From assembly GCA_963732855.1 (NCBI GenBank), contig CAVTBB010000001.1, positions 186,001 to 250,000 on the forward strand: DNA of 64,000 bases, given 5' to 3'. Shown one piece after another: positions 60,459 through 64,000 of the stretch. The translations under genes and the position numbers were made by a program. The notes under the pieces were generated by a model. It did not search any database and was not told the origin of the DNA. It saw only the letters and a program-made list of their open reading frames with translations. Each line of letters opens with the position of its first letter. Position 1 is the stretch's first letter. This DNA comes from DASXVU01 sp963732855. GTDB lineage: Archaea > Thermoplasmatota > Thermoplasmata > Methanomassiliicoccales > UBA472.

Positions 60459-61046
60459 TCAGTTCTTCATCGACGCGGGTCGGTTCTCCAGCCAATGCTT
60501 CAGTTCTTCCATGTCGATCTTCAGCATGACCATGTCGCCCACGGTGAAAATATCAGTGGTCTGAATCGCGATCTGAGAAGAGCCAGACATCATCTTCTTC
60601 TTGATGTTCAGGTCATCTTTCGTTGATTTGTCCAGCCTCACATCGATAAAACTGACCTTCCAGTTGTCCTTGGGGTCGAATACCAGGTTGTCCACATAGC
60701 CGATCTGCCGACCCCTCCTGCATATGACCCTCATGCCCATCATGGTCCCGAAGTTCAAAGGCCAGAGGCCTTCACCGACCAACGCCCCTTTGAGGTCGAT
60801 CAGCGTAACGCCGAGCGTGATCGTGTCGGAGACGCTGAGGACTGCGCCAGTGTTGATGAAAGCGCGCGAAGCGCCGATCTTTTTCTTCTTCTTGTCCATG
60901 GCCATTTCCAGGCCTTTGGTCACAGTGACACGCAGCGCAGGGATACGCCAGTGTTCTGTATCCACACTGACCCCTTCCACGGTTCCCATGATGATCGCAT
61001 CTGAGGAGATGACCTCCTTCCCCATGACGTCCTCCATTCTAACCAT
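60459..61046 (-). CDS. PRC-barrel domain protein
   Basis: A 195-residue protein with two PRC-barrel-type halves: an N-terminal unit (GKEVISSDAIIMGTVEGVSVD) and a C-terminal one (MRVICRRGRQIGYVDNLVFD, KVSFIDVRL). PRC-barrels occur in photosystem H subunits and in RNA-processing and cell-division proteins of archaea; the role here is unknown. It precedes the second ABC ATPase by 17 bp on the same strand, suggesting one transcript with that exporter. Confidence 0.75.
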   Translation of the reverse strand: MVRMEDVMGKEVISSDAIIMGTVEGVSVDTEHWRIPALRVTVTKGLEMAMDKKKKKIGASRAFINTGAVLSVSDTITLGVTLIDLKGALVGEGLWPLNFGTMMGMRVICRRGRQIGYVDNLVFDPKDNWKVSFIDVRLDKSTKDDLNIKKKMMSGSSQIAIQTTDIFTVGDMVMLKIDMEELKHWLENRPASMKN

Positions 61047-61469
61047 TAATGCACCTTACCCGATAATTGGGCGTAACAATGATAAGTGTTTGCCAAGTGA
61101 TGTCATTTCGACCCCTTACAGAAACCCTTGAACCATGTCCTGATAGAATCACTGTCGTGAACGAATAATTCTGCTTTTCCCATTTTCATAGGAAACTTTC
61201 CCTTGATCCTATTGATGATAGATGCACAAGATCCTTGAGCAAAATATCCTTGCCAGCATCAACAATAGTTTGAAAATTTTTCATAATTCACTCGAAAGTT
61301 ACATTTATATTAATTTGTGATTTTGATATACGATACTTCGTAAATATTCAATTTTACACATTCGTAATGAAAATTTCCTTAACAGGTCATCGAATGTATC
61401 ACGAATATCGTAATAAAAACGAAACCATGTTATATATTGACATGCACGTAATTACAACCGTGATTATCC
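61047..61469 (+). other. AT-rich noncoding interval with promoter elements
   Basis: A 423-bp AT-rich gap between divergent genes. TTATATATTG near 61429-61438 is a likely TATA box for the gene at 61470. TACGA-TACT-TCGTA near 61328-61341 is a small perfect inverted repeat that might be an operator. A short alternative frame from 61367 is not convincing. Confidence 0.45.
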
Positions 61470-61835
61470 ATGATGATGGACGACGATATCCGAGACTTGG
61501 CGGAGAGGAGGGTCGACTACCTCCGAAGAAAACATCGCGACATCTCACTTGACTATGTATTACAGCATGGTAAGTGCGGCGATTGGGCGATCATACTTTA
61601 CGCCGAATATGATTTTAGTCTGACCGGTTTTGACATAATTGAGTCGGTGACCAGCTGGAAGAGACCCGATGCTGTCGAGATGTACAACGCGCTCGTGGAC
61701 GAGGGATATTGCGTAATGGTCTACGTCCCCGATGAGGTCAAGAACGATCTGGAGAAAAAGGATCAAAGAAATGGGAGGAAGAGAGAACGTAAGGGTGTCC
61801 ACGAAGACCAAACTCCTTCCATTGATTATGGCTAA
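61470..61835 (+). CDS. Hypothetical protein (121 aa) in the DUF1638 operon
   Basis: A 121-residue protein, probably leaderless from the TATA-like element upstream. It has an N-terminal helix (LAERRVDYLRRKHRD), a central alpha/beta part (GDWAIILYAEYDFSL, YCVMVYVPDEV), and a charged C-terminal tail. I recognise no family. Its stop codon directly abuts the DUF1638 start (TAAATG), so the two are translated from one message. Confidence 0.55.
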   Translation: MMMDDDIRDLAERRVDYLRRKHRDISLDYVLQHGKCGDWAIILYAEYDFSLTGFDIIESVTSWKRPDAVEMYNALVDEGYCVMVYVPDEVKNDLEKKDQRNGRKRERKGVHEDQTPSIDYG

Positions 61836-62462
61836 ATGACGGAAATCAGGAAGGGTGCTGGGTTGAGGATCGGTGTCATCGCGTGCGATATGCTCCGGAA
61901 GGAATTTGAACTTCTCGTGACAGATGATCCAGACATCGTCCATGTGGAATATCTCGACTTCTCACTTCATGCGGACCCGAAAACTTTGGTAACCATCATC
62001 GAGGAAAAAGTCAACTCGCTAGAAGGCAAGGTCGACGCTGTGCTCCTAGGCTATGGAATGTGCAAAGGGTTGAAGAACATCGACAAACGGTTATCCCTAC
62101 CCACTGTCCTCCTGGAAGGCGATGATTGTGTGGACATTCTCCTGCCTCCCGAGGAATACGCCAAAGAGCTGAAAAAATGTGCCGGGACGTGGTTCGCTAT
62201 TCCGGCCATTGCTGAAAGACATGAGGAATACATCAACAAGACCTTGAACCTGGAAAGCTACGACAACGAGGAATACGATGCCGAGTTCATCCTGAACATG
62301 GTGTTCGAGAATTATACAAGGTGCTTATTCATCGATACCGGGGTGGAGGGCCGCAAGGAGTGTATGCGCAAGTCCATCGAGTTCGCCGAGAGCCACAAAC
62401 TGCGACACGAGACACGGTGCGGTTCTATTGTCGGGATCTCATCTAGGCCTGGTAAAGGTTAA
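61836..62462 (+). CDS. DUF1638 family protein
   Basis: A 208-residue protein of the DUF1638 family, found mostly in methanogens and anaerobic bacteria near corrinoid methyltransferase genes. Visible signatures: IGVIACDMLRKEF at the N-terminus, VDAVLLGYGMC with a conserved glycine-cysteine loop, and LLEGDDCVDILL, with several cysteines that could bind a metal. Function is not established. The C-terminus after about residue 190 does not look like the family; a frame change there cannot be excluded. It starts immediately after the 121-residue gene. Confidence 0.75.
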   Translation: MTEIRKGAGLRIGVIACDMLRKEFELLVTDDPDIVHVEYLDFSLHADPKTLVTIIEEKVNSLEGKVDAVLLGYGMCKGLKNIDKRLSLPTVLLEGDDCVDILLPPEEYAKELKKCAGTWFAIPAIAERHEEYINKTLNLESYDNEEYDAEFILNMVFENYTRCLFIDTGVEGRKECMRKSIEFAESHKLRHETRCGSIVGISSRPGKG

Positions 62463-62554
62463 AACACTGGCCGAATGCATCGGTACATTAGACGGCATTT
62501 GGGGATTTGAGACCAAGAGGCCGGTTATGGACGAGTTTACAAAGGATGATCCGT

Positions 62555-62777
62555 CTAACGGACCTTCTTGATGTGAAAGTAGTAATGACCCCCTTCCTCT
62601 CTCATATTGACCAATTGATTACCTGTCCTTTTGCACCAGGCCTCAACATCGAGTCTCGAGTTGGGCTCATTCGAGACCATCTCCAATTCCTCTCCAACCT
62701 TCATCTTCTTTATTCTTTTTGTTAGTTCCACTGTTGGCAAGGGGCAATTCTAAACTTATGCAGTCAAGCTTTTCCAT
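62555..62777 (-). pseudogene. tusA: TusA/SirA-family sulfur-transfer protein, frameshifted
   Basis: A small TusA-like gene. ATG at 62777, with GGAGAG ten bases upstream, opens MEKLDCISL and then meets a frame change; one base fewer near 62747-62752 continues into NCPLPTVELTKRIKKMKVG and the rest of the family (PNSRLDVEAWCKRTGN, HYYFHIKK). The active-site CPxP motif (CPLP) lies right after the shift. Without it, the product is 72 residues, the normal length. TusA proteins hand sulfur to tRNA thiolation, molybdopterin or other acceptors. A DsrE-family gene follows upstream on the same strand (63493-63900). Confidence 0.75.
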
Positions 62778-63492
62778 TTGATAGCACTCTCCAGTACGTG
62801 ATATCATACATACATTCGCCATGGATGTTCATAGAATTTTGCTCAGGGCCCCTACAGAATATCTTCATGTCCAGGCTGAGACCGGTCGTCACCTATTTAG
62901 CCCCGGGCCCCATCCAGAAAATCCTTGATATTTGGCTGATAATAACCAATATCTAAATAGATTGACTAGGGAACATAATTAAGAAACCTAAACGCCGTTA
63001 AGTATCCTGGATGGCTACTGCCATGAAGTCGCCATGCGAACTTGTTGTTTGGTATGTTCTGCCCATCACAGGATAGGTTTTGCGACGAGTCGATCGATTG
63101 CCACCATCGACGCCGGATCTAATCCAATGAGATCGTCAATGGATCAGAAAAGCAACGGAAGATACGCCTATAGTCATGTGGTTTCCAATATATCCGAACA
63201 ATGAATTGTTAGTTCCTGCTAGCCAACTTCCATACGCCCAAACGAAAATTGAATGTCGGATCTATTTCTTACAGGAATGTTGTTAGCTAACGGAATTAAT
63301 TATTAATATACAATCTTCTGAATTTAGCATTCTAGATATCCTTCCTATTGGTGGCAATGCATTGACCCTGCATCAGGTCGGACTAATCTCAGAACGCCCC
63401 TTCTACCAACGCACCAGTAGGATTTTTTCTTATGTTAATACCATGAATGATGATAAAACGGACAAGACCGTTGTCGGTCCAGCCGCCAATTC
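62778..63492. other. Gene-free interval
   Basis: A 715-bp stretch between tusA and the DsrE gene. I find no credible protein gene, RNA gene or repeat array; only short interrupted frames. Confidence 0.4.
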
Positions 63493-63900
63493 TTAAAGAG
63501 GTCCGTTAGAACTAAGAACTCGTGGGTATGTTTGGCTCATTTCCACCAGGTCCATGAGGCTGCTGAATTGCGTATCGGCCAGGAAGTCACCCGACTTCAC
63601 GCCCCTGGCATCCTTGCAGGGAATGCACACGCTGATCATTCCGCCCATCTCCTGGAAGGTGGCGATGAGGTCCTCCATGGGCTCCATGCCCACCATTTTA
63701 GGTAGGGTTTTGGCGTAACCCTTCTGGGCCAAGTTGGTGCCTTTGGACATTAGGAATACTGTCGTCTTGACACCCAATGCTTCGGAGGCATTCGCCACCA
63801 TGAAGGTGAGCATCGCCTTCTCAAGGTTGTCGTCGCTATGGGTCCCTATCACCATCAGATTCTTTTCATCCGTCTTTTTTGCTGGCATGCCGATGACCAT
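63493..63900 (-). CDS. DsrE-family protein
   Basis: A DsrE/DsrF-like protein of about 135 residues: VIGTHSDDNLEKAMLTFMVANAS, TTVFLMSKGTNLAQKG, and VCIPCKDARGV with the candidate sulfur-carrying cysteines of the family. Length is normal. I chose ATG at 63900 because GAGGT lies about five bases upstream; the longer frame to 63933 has no such signal. With tusA on the same strand, it forms a plausible sulfur-relay pair, though 700 bp separate them. Confidence 0.8.
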   Translation of the reverse strand: MVIGMPAKKTDEKNLMVIGTHSDDNLEKAMLTFMVANASEALGVKTTVFLMSKGTNLAQKGYAKTLPKMVGMEPMEDLIATFQEMGGMISVCIPCKDARGVKSGDFLADTQFSSLMDLVEMSQTYPRVLSSNGPL

Positions 63901-64000
63901 GCGGTACCTCGATAAACCAAGGATGGCGAACATGTAAGGCTAAGATGAATGTCCTCGACTGCTGGTCCATTTCTCCAGGCGTTCAGATAATATCTTCTTT

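Noticed and set aside
62440..62570. DUF1638 C-terminal frameshift
   Set aside because: Another frame is open past the stop, but its translation does not clearly resemble the family end, so no frameshift is claimed.

Overview
The window looks like a chromosomal segment of a methyl-reducing methanogen of the Thermoplasmatota, most like Methanomassiliicoccales (inference from gene content; no rRNA marker is present). The support is a corrinoid methyl-transfer gene set (RamA-type activase, MtbA-type methyltransferase, dimethylamine/methylamine-type corrinoid protein), a complete six-subunit Ech-type energy-converting [NiFe] hydrogenase, archaeal SepF, archaeal RecJ-like nuclease, RtcB, DUF835 and DUF1638 proteins, archaeal TATA-type promoters, and many leaderless or GTG/TTG-started genes. 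No recognisable substrate:corrinoid methyltransferase (MtmB, MtbB, MttB or MtaB type) lies in the window.

Layout. 0.1-12.5 kb: a SAM methyltransferase, then a methyl-transfer neighbourhood: ramA (split by a frameshift) with an MBL-fold hydrolase, a UroD-family methyltransferase-like protein with an altered zinc site, MtbA, a hydantoinase/oxoprolinase-like ASKHA protein, an unusual six-times-repeated membrane protein, a DUF457-type membrane hydrolase, the corrinoid protein, and an AmmeMemoRadiSam radical SAM enzyme preceded by a 31-residue zinc-ribbon gene. 12.6-17.9 kb: the translationally coupled echABCDEF operon, which would couple ferredoxin, H2 and ion gradient. 18.2-24.3 kb: DNA/RNA housekeeping (SbcD-related phosphoesterase, RNase H-fold exonuclease, RecJ-like nuclease), argF, a CPBP protease, an HTH regulator and tRNA-His(GTG). 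24.3-29.7 kb: rtcB between two paralogous 7TM-DUF835 proteins, then a SAMHD1-like HD hydrolase. 30-36 kb: sepF, PUA and zinc-ribbon proteins, a decayed membrane-protein gene, a PadR regulator and a ThiF/MoeB-type E1-like enzyme. 36.9-50.9 kb: three large secreted repeat proteins (six Ig-like repeats; papain-like protease plus 12 Fn3; 17 Fn3 plus a membrane anchor). 51-55.2 kb: a RecA/KaiC-like ATPase with a degenerate P-loop and a REC-PAS-histidine kinase, both split by frameshifts. 56-61 kb: two ABC-2 exporters in opposite orientation, a HEPN-like protein and a PRC-barrel protein. 61.4-64 kb: DUF1638, TusA (frameshifted) and DsrE proteins.

A recurring feature is that four otherwise intact genes (ramA, the RecA-like ATPase, the histidine kinase, tusA) are each broken by small indels, and one ABC ATPase lacks any ATG/GTG/TTG codon upstream of its P-loop. 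Either the assembly carries indel and substitution errors or the strain has real lesions; the annotation keeps the pieces separate but says where they join. All functional calls come from reading motifs by eye; nothing was searched or modelled.
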